DNA of 64,000 nt from Alishewanella agri BL06 (GTDB lineage: Bacteria; Pseudomonadota; Gammaproteobacteria; Enterobacterales; Alteromonadaceae). The notes under the pieces were generated by a model. It saw nothing but the letters and a program-made list of their open reading frames with translations. It had not been told where the DNA came from and searched no databases. The position numbers were made by a program, and so were the translations under genes. Positions 38,991-51,326 of the stretch are shown in pieces. Numbering within the stretch: the first letter of the stretch is position 1; every line of letters begins with the position of its first letter. The stretch covers positions 124,001 to 188,000 of the forward strand of contig NZ_AKKU01000012.1 in NCBI RefSeq assembly GCF_000272005.1, in the 5' to 3' direction.

Positions 38991-39503
38991 ATGAATCGAC
39001 GTCAATTTCTTACCGCGGCTGCCTGGACCCCGATCGTGGTGGTACTTGGCGCCAAACTTACCGCGACCATCCGGCCCTATCCGTTACAGCACTTACTGAC
39101 ACAATTACGGGCGCTGAAGCATGACGCCTTGCGAAGTTCGGGCAGTTGGACTGTCAGCGAGATTTTGCAGCACTGCGCGCAAAGTATCCGCTATTCGATC
39201 AGCGGTTACCCGCAAGCCTATTCCGCGTTATTCCAAAATACTGCCGGCAAACTGGCACTCAATTTATTTGCTGCGACCGGCAGTATGCATCACCCACTGG
39301 ATCAACCCATACCTGGCGCGCCGGCGTTAATCCCGGAACTACCGAATGATGTGGCACTGCATGAGCTGACTTTTGAGCTGCAACAATTTATCAACTGGCA
39401 AGGCCCGCTAGCACCGCATTTTGCCTATGGTAGCCTGACTAAGGCACAATATTACAGTGTGCACTATTTGCACTTGCAAAGTCATTTGGCGGAGATTAGT
39501 TAA
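38991..39503 (+). CDS. DUF1569 / DinB-like protein with Tat-type signal
   Basis: A 170 aa protein that opens MNRRQFLTAAAWTPIVVVLGA, an RR-x-F-L twin-arginine-like signal followed by a hydrophobic stretch. The rest (WTVSEILQHCAQSIRYSISGYP, and HFAYGSLTKAQYYSVHYLHLQSHL near the end) resembles the DUF1569 branch of DinB-like four-helix proteins, with His residues that may bind metal. Function is unknown. It stands alone, divergent from the MaoC-like gene, and ends about 40 bases before the riboswitch. Confidence 0.75.
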   Translation: MNRRQFLTAAAWTPIVVVLGAKLTATIRPYPLQHLLTQLRALKHDALRSSGSWTVSEILQHCAQSIRYSISGYPQAYSALFQNTAGKLALNLFAATGSMHHPLDQPIPGAPALIPELPNDVALHELTFELQQFINWQGPLAPHFAYGSLTKAQYYSVHYLHLQSHLAEIS

Positions 39504-39543
39504 ACTTTCACCCGGCTCTGACTTTTGCTAAACTGGCATCTGC

Positions 39544-39586
39544 CTGGGGACGACCCCAGTGCATTCTCTCATCCGGGGACGGCCCC
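39544..39586 (+). promoter_or_regulatory. Guanidine-II riboswitch (mini-ykkC)
   Basis: Two small hairpins with the family's ACGR loops: CTGGGG-ACGA-CCCCAG at 39544-39559 and GGGG-ACGG-CCCC at 39575-39586, 15 bases apart. The second hairpin ends just before the AGAGG ribosome site of the next gene. This two-hairpin ACGR arrangement binds guanidinium in described guanidine-II riboswitches, and the gene that follows is the matching exporter. Confidence 0.93.
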
Positions 39587-39605
39587 ATAACAAGAGGTTA
39601 GTGTT

Positions 39606-39920
39606 ATGGCATGGCTTATTTTATTGCTCGCCGGCTTATTGGAAATCGTCTGGGCTGTAGGCCTGAAATATACGGCTGGTTTTACTAAACCCTGGCCCAG
39701 CATTATTACGCTAAGCGCTATGATCGCCAGTTTTGTATTACTGGGGCACGCCTTGCGTACCCTGCCACTCGGAGTAGCCTACTCAGTCTGGGTTGGTATC
39801 GGGGTTGTCGGTACGGTAGTCTTTGGTGCCTGGCTGTTTGACGAAAGCTTAAGTTTGTTGAAAATTGTCAGTATTCTGCTGATCTTGCTGGGGATTGTCG
39901 GGCTAAAGTTGACTAGCTGA
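39606..39920 (+). CDS. gdx: Guanidinium exporter, SMR family (Gdx/SugE)
   Basis: Small four-helix exporter of the SMR family that moves guanidinium out in exchange for protons; formerly called SugE. The central Glu13 is in LLEIVWAVGLKYTAGF, and the Gdx-type W-x-x-G-L-K-Y context is present. The 104 aa length is typical. The guanidine-II riboswitch 20 bases upstream strongly supports guanidinium over quaternary ammonium as substrate. The gene is single and convergent with the next. Confidence 0.95.
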   Translation: MAWLILLLAGLLEIVWAVGLKYTAGFTKPWPSIITLSAMIASFVLLGHALRTLPLGVAYSVWVGIGVVGTVVFGAWLFDESLSLLKIVSILLILLGIVGLKLTS

Positions 39921-39921
39921 A

Positions 39922-40497
39922 TCACCAGCTGTGGTCGCGCAGTTCAAACTCTGCTTCAGCTGCCCCCTTAGCCAAAGGGTCACATTTGATCTGCGCCCGG
40001 AAGCCATACAAACTGTTCTCAGCCGGTTCCGAATGACCGGCTTTGTTCAGCAGTAAACTGACACTATGCTGACGATAGCGTCGCTGCGCGTTGTCCGGGC
40101 TGTATTGCTGACGTAAGCTATCAATTTGTTGCTCAGCCTGGCTTAAGCATTCCTCCGGTGAACCACCACCTTGATAGCGCCGTTGTAACACCAGCCAGTT
40201 TAATTCACCGCTAGCGTTAAACTGAACCTGTAACAGTTCCTGCAGCTCCGCACCTACCGCAGTGGCCGTGCATTGCTGTTTATCACATTGCACTCCCGCA
40301 CGCAGAAATTGTGAATTCCTTTCTGTATTGTAACGCTGCTGCAGTAGATTGCGGACCAGCTGCTGCGTCATACCCAGTTGCAATCCCTCGATCTTAATCA
40401 GCGTTAGATCAACTTCGGCAATCATTCGCTGCTGCGAGTGGCCGATAACGGGCAGCAGCATCAATAGACAGAGCGAAATACCAAATACGAGTTTCAT
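39922..40497 (-). CDS. Uncharacterised secreted protein
   Basis: I do not recognise this protein. It is 191 aa with a signal peptide (MKLVFGISLCLLMLLPVIGHS-QQ). The mature part has an early LQLGMTQQLVRNLLQQRY stretch, reminiscent of small periplasmic proteins with an L-G-M-x-x-x-x-V motif, and four Cys residues (GVQCDKQQCTA, PEECLSQ, QIKCDPL) that could form two disulfides. It follows eno and its terminator on the same strand and converges on the guanidinium exporter gene with one base between stops. Confidence 0.7.
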   Translation of the reverse strand: MKLVFGISLCLLMLLPVIGHSQQRMIAEVDLTLIKIEGLQLGMTQQLVRNLLQQRYNTERNSQFLRAGVQCDKQQCTATAVGAELQELLQVQFNASGELNWLVLQRRYQGGGSPEECLSQAEQQIDSLRQQYSPDNAQRRYRQHSVSLLLNKAGHSEPAENSLYGFRAQIKCDPLAKGAAEAEFELRDHSW

Positions 40498-40569
40498 GGT
40501 GTGGCCTTAGGCAACAAGCAGAGATTTAGATTATAACAACTCCCTGCCGGCGTCTTGCTGCACTGGATC

Positions 40570-40593
40570 AAAAAGGGCCACCAATGTGGCCCT
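40570..40593 (-). terminator. Rho-independent terminator of eno
   Basis: On the minus strand: AGGGCCAC-ATTG-GTGGCCCT followed by TTTT. The 8-bp stem lies about 12 bases after the eno stop. Confidence 0.88.
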
Positions 40594-40604
40594 GTCACCG
40601 TCAA

Positions 40605-41950
<1,346 letters not shown>

Positions 41951-41957
41951 AGATCCG

Positions 41958-43622
<1,665 letters not shown>

Positions 43623-43794
43623 TTAGACCAAATCACCATGCCAAAAGCGATAATGCCAATACTGGCAACAGTACAGCTAAGGTAAAGAGAGTTTGGTATC
43701 AGGACGGGAGGAAAGTATAGCAAAGGGCAAGGCAGCGCTCAATCAAAAGCGCTGTAGTTTGCGGTTTATTCTAAGCCGGCTGCCAATACCAGTA

Positions 43795-44583
43795 TTAGCG
43801 GGGATCTTGTTTGACCTGTTGCCATAGCGCGTCCATCTCTGCCAGATCACTGTCGGCCGGCGTTTTCCCCACGGCTGCCAGCGCCTGTTCTACCGCGCGA
43901 AAGCGCCGTTCAAATTTGCTATTGGCCGCACGCAATACCGCTTCCGGATCCAGCTTGTGTTTGCGCACCACATTGACCAGCGCAAACATGAGATCACCCA
44001 ACTCTTCTGCCAGTTCGGGGCTGTCACTGGCAGTTTGCTCCACTTCGAGGATCTCCTCTTTAACTTTATCCCAGCAGCCCTGCACGTCCGGCCAGTCAAA
44101 ACCAACATTGGCGCAACGTTTTTGTAGCTTATTGGCCCGGCTTAATGCCGGCAAACTCTGCGGAATATTATCCAGCACACTGTGCTGGCCCTGCTGCTGG
44201 CGCTCGGCACTTTTCAGCGCTTCCCAGTTCTGCAGTACCTGCTCAGCGCTATTGGCATTCACAGCGCCTGCAGCATCAGCAAATACATGCGGATGCCGCC
44301 GCTCCAGCTTAGTGCTGATACTGTCGACTACATCATTAAACTGAAAATGGCCATCTTCTTTGGCCAGCTGGGCATAAAACACCACCTGAAACAGCAAATC
44401 ACCGAGTTCATCTTTTAGCTCAGTAAAGCTTTGCCGGTTAATGGCATCGGCGACTTCGTAGGCCTCTTCCAGAGTGTAGGGCACAATGCTGGCGTAGTTT
44501 TGCTTTAGATCCCACGGACAGCCCCGTTCAGGGTCGCGCAGGGTGCTCATAATATCCAGTAAGCGTTGTATCGGTGCTGCCAC
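43795..44583 (-). CDS. mazG: Nucleoside triphosphate pyrophosphohydrolase MazG
   Basis: Hydrolyses (d)NTPs to monophosphates; in E. coli it also lowers ppGpp under stress. Two MazG all-alpha repeats are seen, with acidic metal motifs in TLEEAYEVADAINRQSFTELKDELGDLLFQV near residue 35 (two ExxE/D motifs) and LAEELGDLMFALVN near 190. The opening CPWDLKQNYASIVPYTLEEA is canonical. The 262 aa length is typical. It lies eight bases after relA, so the ppGpp synthetase and this enzyme are made together. Confidence 0.95.
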   Translation of the reverse strand: MAAPIQRLLDIMSTLRDPERGCPWDLKQNYASIVPYTLEEAYEVADAINRQSFTELKDELGDLLFQVVFYAQLAKEDGHFQFNDVVDSISTKLERRHPHVFADAAGAVNANSAEQVLQNWEALKSAERQQQGQHSVLDNIPQSLPALSRANKLQKRCANVGFDWPDVQGCWDKVKEEILEVEQTASDSPELAEELGDLMFALVNVVRKHKLDPEAVLRAANSKFERRFRAVEQALAAVGKTPADSDLAEMDALWQQVKQDPR

Positions 44584-44591
44584 AAAAATTC

Positions 44592-46787
44592 CTAATGATG
44601 AAAGCGTTTGGCTTCAATAACATCGTCAATCTGACTGATTTTACTCAGCAGTTTGTTCAGCGAGTCCAGATTATACAGCTCCATCGTCATATTGATGACC
44701 GCCGTTTGCTCTTTAATATCCGAACTGCTGCTCATCTTAGTGACGTTAGCTTTTTCATTCGCCAGGATGCTGGTGATGTCTCGCAACAAGCCATTACGGT
44801 CATGCGCGACGATACGGATATCCACCTCATAGCCGGAGGCATACTTATCGCCCCAGGTGGCTTCGACCACCCGCTCAGGCTGGGCGTCCTGCAGCAGTTT
44901 AAACTGTTCACAGTCATCGCGGTGAATGGCGATACCGCGGCCCTGAGTGATATAGCCGATAATGGCATCGCCCGGCAGCGGATGACAGCAACCGGCCATA
45001 TGGCTCAGTAAGTTACCGACGCCTTGCACTATCACATCACTCTTGGCTTTGTTTTGTGACAGTGGCTTGGTTTTCAAGCGTGGGTCAATTTCCGGCAACT
45101 CATGCTTGGGTTGCTGGCTTTGAATAAAGTGCACCACCTGGGTGACCTTAATCTCTCCGCCACCAATGCCGACCAGTAACTCGTCCATGCTATTCACATT
45201 AAAGCGAGCAATAACTTTCGTCGGATGCTCCAGCACCAGATTAAGTCGCGATAATTCAGCATCCAACAACTCGCGGCCGGCTGCCAGATTTTTATCACGA
45301 TCCTGTAACCGGAACCAGTATTGTACCTTCGAGCGGGCGCGGCTCGATTTCAGATAACCCAAATTCGGGTTTAGCCAGTCACGACTCGGGTTAGGTTCGC
45401 GGCCAGTTAAAATTTCAACCTGATCGCCGGTTTTTAGCTGATAAGTAAAGGGTACAATGCGGCCGGAGATTTTGGCGCCAATACAGCGATGCCCGACGTT
45501 AGAATGGATATAGTAAGCAAAATCCAGCGGCGTTGATCCCATTGGCAAATCAACAATGTCACCCTTGGGGGTAAACACATAGACCCGATCTTCAATCACC
45601 TGATTACGTAGTTCTTCTACCAGATCCGTGCCTTCTGCCAGATCTTCCTGCCATTGCAGCAACTTACGTAACCAACCTATTTTTTCATCGTTAGCGGCAG
45701 TACGACCAGCCGTAGCGCCCTCTTTGTAACGCCAGTGTGCTGCCACTCCCAGCTCAGCATCTTCGTGCATCTGCCGGGTGCGGATCTGAATTTCAATCGG
45801 CCGGCCCTGTGGTCCCAATACCACGGTGTGGATCGACTGATAACCATTTTGTTTTGGTGTGGCGATGTAGTCGTCAAATTCTTTTGGCAGATGGCGCCAG
45901 CTAGTATGCACTAACCCGAGTGCAGCATAACAATCCTGAACCCGTTCGGTAACAATCCGCACGGCCCGGATATCGTACAGCTGATCAAAAGACAGCTGCT
46001 TCTTCTGCATCTTTTTCCAGATACTGAAAATATGCTTTGGCCGGCCATACACTTCGGCTTGTAAATTGGCATCCTGCATTTTTTGCCGTACGCTGGCAAC
46101 GAACTCCTGCATATACTGCTCGCGATCCAGGCGCCGCTCTTCCAGCAGGCTGGCGATTTGCTTATAGGTTTGCGGATGCAGATAACGGAACGCCAGATCT
46201 TCCAACTCCCACTTTAACTGACCAATTCCCAGCCGGTTGGCCAGCGGCGCGAAGATGGCATTGGTCTCTTTCGCCGCCAATACCCGGGTTTCTTCATCCG
46301 CATTTTTGACATCACGTAAATAACAGATTTGCGCAGCCAGTTTAATCACCACGGCCCGCACGTCTTCGACCATCGCCAACAACATCCGGCGTAGCGTATC
46401 CGCTTGCTGACCATCGTTATTCTGACGCACACTCAACGGAATGGTGCGGATCGCAGCCATCTGCTGCACGGACGTTAACAAACCTGATACTGCAGGGTTA
46501 ACCTGATCTTCAATCGTCGGTAAGCTCAGTAAATTGGCTTCAAAAACCGGAAATAATAAGGCCGCAACCAGAGAGTCCTGATCCATACGCAACTCTGCCA
46601 GGATCTCAACCATATCCCAACCGGTACGCACTTGCGGATTATCATCATCCAGCTGTAATTGTTTCAACCAGGTCGCAGTGTCGAGCAGCGATTCAATCTT
46701 TTTTTCCGTCAAGCCCAGCGAGCACAACCATTCAAAGGTTTCGCCACCGTGATAACCATGACTGTGTGACTGACGTACCCTGACCAT
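44592..46787 (-). CDS. relA: (p)ppGpp synthetase RelA
   Basis: Ribosome-associated alarmone synthetase of the stringent response. The N-terminal hydrolase-like domain is degenerate (no intact HD motif around AALLFPVFEAN). The synthetase domain contains FDQLYDIRAVRIV and GYQSIHTVVLGPQGRPIEIQIRT near residues 290-330. A TGS domain (VFTPKGDIVDLPMGSTPLDFAYYIH, around 400), a zinc-finger-like CCHPLPGDAI segment near 610 and a C-terminal ACT domain follow. The 731 aa length is normal. It lies between rlmD and mazG, as in E. coli. Confidence 0.97.
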   Translation of the reverse strand: MVRVRQSHSHGYHGGETFEWLCSLGLTEKKIESLLDTATWLKQLQLDDDNPQVRTGWDMVEILAELRMDQDSLVAALLFPVFEANLLSLPTIEDQVNPAVSGLLTSVQQMAAIRTIPLSVRQNNDGQQADTLRRMLLAMVEDVRAVVIKLAAQICYLRDVKNADEETRVLAAKETNAIFAPLANRLGIGQLKWELEDLAFRYLHPQTYKQIASLLEERRLDREQYMQEFVASVRQKMQDANLQAEVYGRPKHIFSIWKKMQKKQLSFDQLYDIRAVRIVTERVQDCYAALGLVHTSWRHLPKEFDDYIATPKQNGYQSIHTVVLGPQGRPIEIQIRTRQMHEDAELGVAAHWRYKEGATAGRTAANDEKIGWLRKLLQWQEDLAEGTDLVEELRNQVIEDRVYVFTPKGDIVDLPMGSTPLDFAYYIHSNVGHRCIGAKISGRIVPFTYQLKTGDQVEILTGREPNPSRDWLNPNLGYLKSSRARSKVQYWFRLQDRDKNLAAGRELLDAELSRLNLVLEHPTKVIARFNVNSMDELLVGIGGGEIKVTQVVHFIQSQQPKHELPEIDPRLKTKPLSQNKAKSDVIVQGVGNLLSHMAGCCHPLPGDAIIGYITQGRGIAIHRDDCEQFKLLQDAQPERVVEATWGDKYASGYEVDIRIVAHDRNGLLRDITSILANEKANVTKMSSSSDIKEQTAVINMTMELYNLDSLNKLLSKISQIDDVIEAKRFHH

Positions 46788-46823
46788 GTTTTTTCCTCTG
46801 CTAGTGCCCCGGCGAGTCTCAGG

Positions 46824-48152
46824 CTATTGACGACTGAACAACGCCATAAGTTCCAAATGCGCGGTATGCGGAAACATATCTACCCCAGCCAGTTTTTGCA
46901 ACTGATAGCCGGCTGCCAGCAGCACCTTCGCATCGCGGGCGAAGGTAGCCGGGTTACAGGAGACGTACAATATCTGTGCCGGTTTCAGTACCAACAGCTG
47001 TTTTACTGCCCCCTCAGCACCGGCTCGGGCCGGATCTAACAGCACTTTTTGATAGATTGGCTGGTTCCAGGCGGTTTTGCCCCAGGGACGATGTAAATCA
47101 GCTTGCCAGAAATGCACATTTTGCAGCTGATTTAATTGCGCATTCTCAGTAGCCTGTTGCACCATTTTGGACAAGCCTTCCACGCCATGCACTAATTTAG
47201 CACTTTTCGCCAGCGCCAGACTAAAGTTACCCATGCCGGCATACAGATCGAGAATCGTATCTTCGGCGGTCGGAGCCAGCCAGGCGACAGCCTGACTGAC
47301 CAGTAACTGATTGACGTCAGTGTTAACCTGAATAAAATCATCGGCGGCAAACTCTAAGCTAATTCCCTGCTCTGCCAGGGTATAGCGCAGTGGCTGGTCG
47401 GCATGTTGCCAGCTGGTAAATTTTCCAGGCTCAGCTTCACCATACCAGCTGGCATCTGGCCAAACGCTGACAAAGGCTTGTTGCTCAGCTGCCGTCAAGG
47501 CGGCGACATGGCGGATCACCACAACTGGCTGCTCGTCGGCCAGAATCACTTCAGCGTGCGTCACCGACTCGGGTCGACTTAACCTTGGCACAACCTGTTT
47601 TAAGGTGGCAAAAATAGGCTGTAGCGGCGCTGCCAACACATCACAATGTGTTACCTCAGCCAGTTGCTTACTGCCTGCCTGGCGAAAACCCACGGTAAGC
47701 TGACGTTGCTTTTTGTCATACCACAGCCCGATGCGCGCTTTGCGCCGGTAGTGTCGGTCAGCGGCACTTAGCATTGGCTGCCAGGGTAAAGTCTGCAAGC
47801 CTAACTGATGACAAAGTAGTGCCTGTACTCCTTGCTGCTTATATAAGCGCTGTTGCTCCGCACTCAGGTATTGCAGCTGGCAACCACCACAGCGCGTGAA
47901 ACTCGGACAAAAAGGTTCAACCCGCTCCGCGCTCTGTTGTAGCACTTTAATGGTACGGGCTTTTAAATAATCGGCTTTATCTTCAGTAACACTGGCCAGC
48001 ACCTGCTCACCCGGCAGAGCACCACTGACAAAAGCAATTTTTTGCTGATAACGGCTGATGCCGTTAGCTTCATAGTCCAGGTTGTCAATTTGCAACTTAA
48101 TTTGCTGGCCAAGGCGGCTTGGTTTCGCTTTGGCTTTATACAGGCTTACCAT
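46824..48152 (-). CDS. rlmD: 23S rRNA (uracil-5)-methyltransferase RlmD
   Basis: Methylates U1939 of 23S rRNA with SAM. An N-terminal TRAM domain (QIKLQIDNLDYEANGISRYQ), an iron-sulfur Cys set (FCPSFTRCGGCQLQYL near residue 82), the SAM motif ILDLYAGMGNFSLAL near 300 and the catalytic Cys motif YVSCNPATFARD near 395 are all present. The 442 aa length is standard. It is the first gene of rlmD-relA-mazG, divergent from barA with an 82-base gap for promoters. Confidence 0.95.
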   Translation of the reverse strand: MVSLYKAKAKPSRLGQQIKLQIDNLDYEANGISRYQQKIAFVSGALPGEQVLASVTEDKADYLKARTIKVLQQSAERVEPFCPSFTRCGGCQLQYLSAEQQRLYKQQGVQALLCHQLGLQTLPWQPMLSAADRHYRRKARIGLWYDKKQRQLTVGFRQAGSKQLAEVTHCDVLAAPLQPIFATLKQVVPRLSRPESVTHAEVILADEQPVVVIRHVAALTAAEQQAFVSVWPDASWYGEAEPGKFTSWQHADQPLRYTLAEQGISLEFAADDFIQVNTDVNQLLVSQAVAWLAPTAEDTILDLYAGMGNFSLALAKSAKLVHGVEGLSKMVQQATENAQLNQLQNVHFWQADLHRPWGKTAWNQPIYQKVLLDPARAGAEGAVKQLLVLKPAQILYVSCNPATFARDAKVLLAAGYQLQKLAGVDMFPHTAHLELMALFSRQ

Positions 48153-48234
48153 CTTATGGGGTCTTATAGGTTTTTCGCGTTCGATATGTCATTATGACAC
48201 GGCGGAGCTGAATTGTAATAAATGCGAACTGCCA

Positions 48235-50982
48235 ATGCCGAAAATAGGTTTACGCCTCTGGTTAATTTTATCTGTCGTGCTGCCAACATTACTGGTTGGC
48301 AGTGTGTTGGGTTTCTATTTTAATTACCAACAACAGCAGGAAATGCAGCGTCATTTACGTGAGCATGCGGCCAATATCGCCCTACCGCTGGCGATCAGCA
48401 GCCAACAGTTACTGCCACAACAGCAAAGCCGGGGCGTACAATTACTGCTGGAACACGCTCACCGTCTGAATTCACCTCAGGTTATCAGTATTTCACTGTT
48501 TAACGCTGATGGTCAGCTACTCTATACCAGTAACAGTCAACAAGACTTGAGCAACGAGTCCATACATCAACAGCGTCCGGATAATGTCCAGATCACCTAT
48601 CACAACCTGCCGGATAAACTGCTGGTTTATCAGCCGCTGTTAAAGACCAATCCGTTATTAGACGAAGAGCCGGGCTATTTGTTACTGGCGATGCAACAAG
48701 CGCCGGTAGCGCTGCAACAGCAGATCAATATGCTGCATACCACGCTATTGGTTGGCGGCATTGTGCTATTGGCTATCGTATTAGCGTTACTGATGGTGCA
48801 AAAACAGCTCGGTGCCCAACGTCGCTTAAAGCGTCAGCTCCAACAATTACTGGATGGCGAATACCGGTTGCGGCATTACCCGTTGGGGATTTTAGAGCTG
48901 GAACAATTGCAGCACAGCATGTTGTTATTAGCAAAGCGCCTGAGTACCCTTGAACAGGAGATGCAACAAAATATTGAGCAGGTGACCAGCGATTTACAGC
49001 AGAGTATGGAGCAGCTGGAAATCCAGAATATTCAACTGGAATTTGCCAAGCGCAAGGCGCTGGATGATAACCGCCAAAAGTCAGATTTTCTGGCCAAAAT
49101 GAGTCATGAATTGCGTACGCCACTGAATGCGGTAATCGGCTTTACCCGCCAGCTGTTAAAAACGCCGCTGACGCCCAATCAGGGCGACTACCTGCATACG
49201 ATTCAAAAATCGGCTAACAGCCTGTTGAATCTGGTCAATGATGTACTAGATTTTTCAAGGCTGGAAGAGGGACGAATGGCGATTAACCCGGAGCCGGTGT
49301 CGCTACGAGATCTGTTTAATGATGCAGTCGAGCTGTTAGCGGCTAACGCTTTTGATAAACAACTGGAGTTGGTGTTGCTGTTTGAGCCCGGTTGCCCGGA
49401 TGATGTGGTGGTTGACCCGGCCCGCCTGACTCAGGTGCTAATGAATATTGCGGGTAACGCCATCAAATTTACCGAGCACGGCAGTGTGGTGATCCGCGTC
49501 AGTGCCACCGCCCTGTCGGAAGAGCAGTTCAATTTACATATTTCGGTCAAAGACACCGGTCGGGGTATCAGTGAAGATAAGCAGAGTCGTTTGTTTGACG
49601 GTGTGACTATTACTGAACAACATGATCAACAAAGTGGTTCCGGCCTCGGGTTGTTAATCAGTAAACGGCTGGTGCAAGCGATGCAGGGCAATATCGGCTT
49701 CGACAGTAAACTGGGTGAAGGCTCTACTTTCTGGTTCACCCTGAAATGTCTGAAGCACCCTATTACCGTGGCCGAGGCGCTGCCGCTGGCTCAGCTGGAA
49801 AATAAAACCGTGCTGTACTTTGAACCGCAGCAATATTCGCGTGAAGCCACCTTGCAATTACTGAACAGCTGGGGCATGCAGGTTACGGCTTGTGCGACCA
49901 AAGGGCAGTTACAGCAAGCGGTGAGTCGTGAACAACACTATGATATCGGCCTGATTGGCCGGGCTGTTGCCATCAATCAGGTAAATGAAATTATTGCTCT
50001 GGTGCAGCAGTTACGGCAGCCTTGCCAGTATGTTTACCTGCTGGTCAATACCTTGTCACCAAATCTGCGCGAGGTATTGCTGAGCTCAGGCGCAACAGCC
50101 TGTTTACCCAAACCGGCACATTTGCGTAAACTGGCGCTGGCTTTAGCTCAACCTTATAGCTTGCCAACGCCATCTGGTCCGGCAAAAGAACTGATGCTAC
50201 GTGGCGCCCTGCGGGTGCTGACGGTAGATGACAACGAAGCCAATTTGAAGTTAATTAATACCTTACTGCGCGAACGGGTGCAGGAACTCGACTCGGCACG
50301 TGATGGCGCTGAAGCCTGGCAAAAAACCACCCAGCACGTCTACGACATTATCTTTATGGATATTAATATGCCGGTGATGGACGGGATTACCGCCTGCCAG
50401 CGCATCCGCCAAAGTTCGTTAAACGAACACACACCAATTATCGCGGTAACGGCCCATGCGATGGATGGTGAGCGCGCTCGCTTACTCAGTCTGGGTTTTA
50501 ATGAATTCTTAACCAAGCCACTTGATGAACAAATGCTGCACTTTACGCTCCAGGAGTTCTGTCAGCTGACCCGCAACCAGGCTCCAGCGTTAAAGATTGC
50601 CCCCCAAGCCGTGCCACTTATCGATTGGGAAGCAGCCTTGATGCGTGCAGCAGGCAAAGCCGATTTGGCACAGGAGATGCTTCAGCTGTTAGTACAATCT
50701 CTGCCGCAAGCCGAACAGCAGATTGAACAGGCGCTTACCGATAATGACCAGCAGCTATTGTTGCACGCGCTGCATAAACTACATGGCGCCTGTTGTTATA
50801 CCGGTGTGCCGCGCCTGAAAAATCTATTGGAAGCGTTGGAAACACAGCTGAAAAAAGGTGTGGCTATCAAGTCGTTAGCACCGGAATTATCAGAGCTGGA
50901 GGATGTACTAGGCCTGCTAAAAGCCGCCAATATTACATCGCCCCCCGCTCAGGCCTCCAGTACCACTGTTGCACAGGCATAG
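48235..50982 (+). CDS. barA: Hybrid sensor histidine kinase BarA (GacS type)
   Basis: Membrane sensor kinase of the BarA/UvrY (GacS/GacA) system, which in relatives turns on CsrA-sequestering RNAs. In order: membrane helix 1 (LWLILSVVLPTLLVGSVLGF), periplasmic sensor, helix 2 near residue 180, coiled-coil linker, H box (FLAKMSHELRTPLNAVIGF) near 290, and ATPase boxes NIAGNAIKFTEHG, DTGRGIS and GSGLGLLISKRL. A receiver-like domain without the phospho-Asp is near 530-640; the true receiver has VDDNEAN and MDINMPVMDG near 705. The C-terminal HPt has HALHKLHGACCYTG near 850. The ATG at 48235 fits E. coli BarA; upstream frame lies in rlmD. Confidence 0.94.
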   Translation: MPKIGLRLWLILSVVLPTLLVGSVLGFYFNYQQQQEMQRHLREHAANIALPLAISSQQLLPQQQSRGVQLLLEHAHRLNSPQVISISLFNADGQLLYTSNSQQDLSNESIHQQRPDNVQITYHNLPDKLLVYQPLLKTNPLLDEEPGYLLLAMQQAPVALQQQINMLHTTLLVGGIVLLAIVLALLMVQKQLGAQRRLKRQLQQLLDGEYRLRHYPLGILELEQLQHSMLLLAKRLSTLEQEMQQNIEQVTSDLQQSMEQLEIQNIQLEFAKRKALDDNRQKSDFLAKMSHELRTPLNAVIGFTRQLLKTPLTPNQGDYLHTIQKSANSLLNLVNDVLDFSRLEEGRMAINPEPVSLRDLFNDAVELLAANAFDKQLELVLLFEPGCPDDVVVDPARLTQVLMNIAGNAIKFTEHGSVVIRVSATALSEEQFNLHISVKDTGRGISEDKQSRLFDGVTITEQHDQQSGSGLGLLISKRLVQAMQGNIGFDSKLGEGSTFWFTLKCLKHPITVAEALPLAQLENKTVLYFEPQQYSREATLQLLNSWGMQVTACATKGQLQQAVSREQHYDIGLIGRAVAINQVNEIIALVQQLRQPCQYVYLLVNTLSPNLREVLLSSGATACLPKPAHLRKLALALAQPYSLPTPSGPAKELMLRGALRVLTVDDNEANLKLINTLLRERVQELDSARDGAEAWQKTTQHVYDIIFMDINMPVMDGITACQRIRQSSLNEHTPIIAVTAHAMDGERARLLSLGFNEFLTKPLDEQMLHFTLQEFCQLTRNQAPALKIAPQAVPLIDWEAALMRAAGKADLAQEMLQLLVQSLPQAEQQIEQALTDNDQQLLLHALHKLHGACCYTGVPRLKNLLEALETQLKKGVAIKSLAPELSELEDVLGLLKAANITSPPAQASSTTVAQA

Positions 50983-51326
50983 GCCTGCTCATCACTGATA
51001 CTCAGCCAGAGTGCAGTGACCCCCAGCTCTGCTGCCAATTCGGCAGCGCGGCCACTGAGAAAGAGCTCTGGCTTACCCTGGGCGTCATTGCGCACTTCAA
51101 AGTGCTGGAACGAGATACCACGACCAATGCCAGTACCCAGCGCTTTTGCCGCCGCTTCTTTTGCCGCAAAGCGTTTGGCAAAATAGCGTTCTGGCTGATT
51201 TAACTCAGCAAAGCATTGCTGTTCAAAGGGCGTAAGTACCCGTTCGATCAACCGTGGGCTTTTTTGCAGACTACTGGCAATCCGCTCAATTGCTACGATA
51301 TCCGTTCCCAGGCCGCGGATCGGCAT
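50949..51326 (-). CDS. acpS: Holo-[acyl-carrier-protein] synthase
   Basis: Attaches 4'-phosphopantetheine to acyl carrier protein. The start IRGLGTDIVAIERI holds the metal Asp, and RYFAKRFAAKEAAAKALGTGIGRGISF near residue 47 holds the Glu/Lys motif. The 125 aa length is typical. Its 3' end overlaps the barA 3' end on the other strand by 34 bases. The ATG overlaps the pdxJ stop (TAATG). Confidence 0.96.
   Translation of the reverse strand: MPIRGLGTDIVAIERIASSLQKSPRLIERVLTPFEQQCFAELNQPERYFAKRFAAKEAAAKALGTGIGRGISFQHFEVRNDAQGKPELFLSGRAAELAAELGVTALWLSISDEQAYACATVVLEA

Noticed and set aside
44574-45011. 145 aa plus-strand frame opposite relA
   Set aside because: Shadow of the relA ACT-domain coding region.
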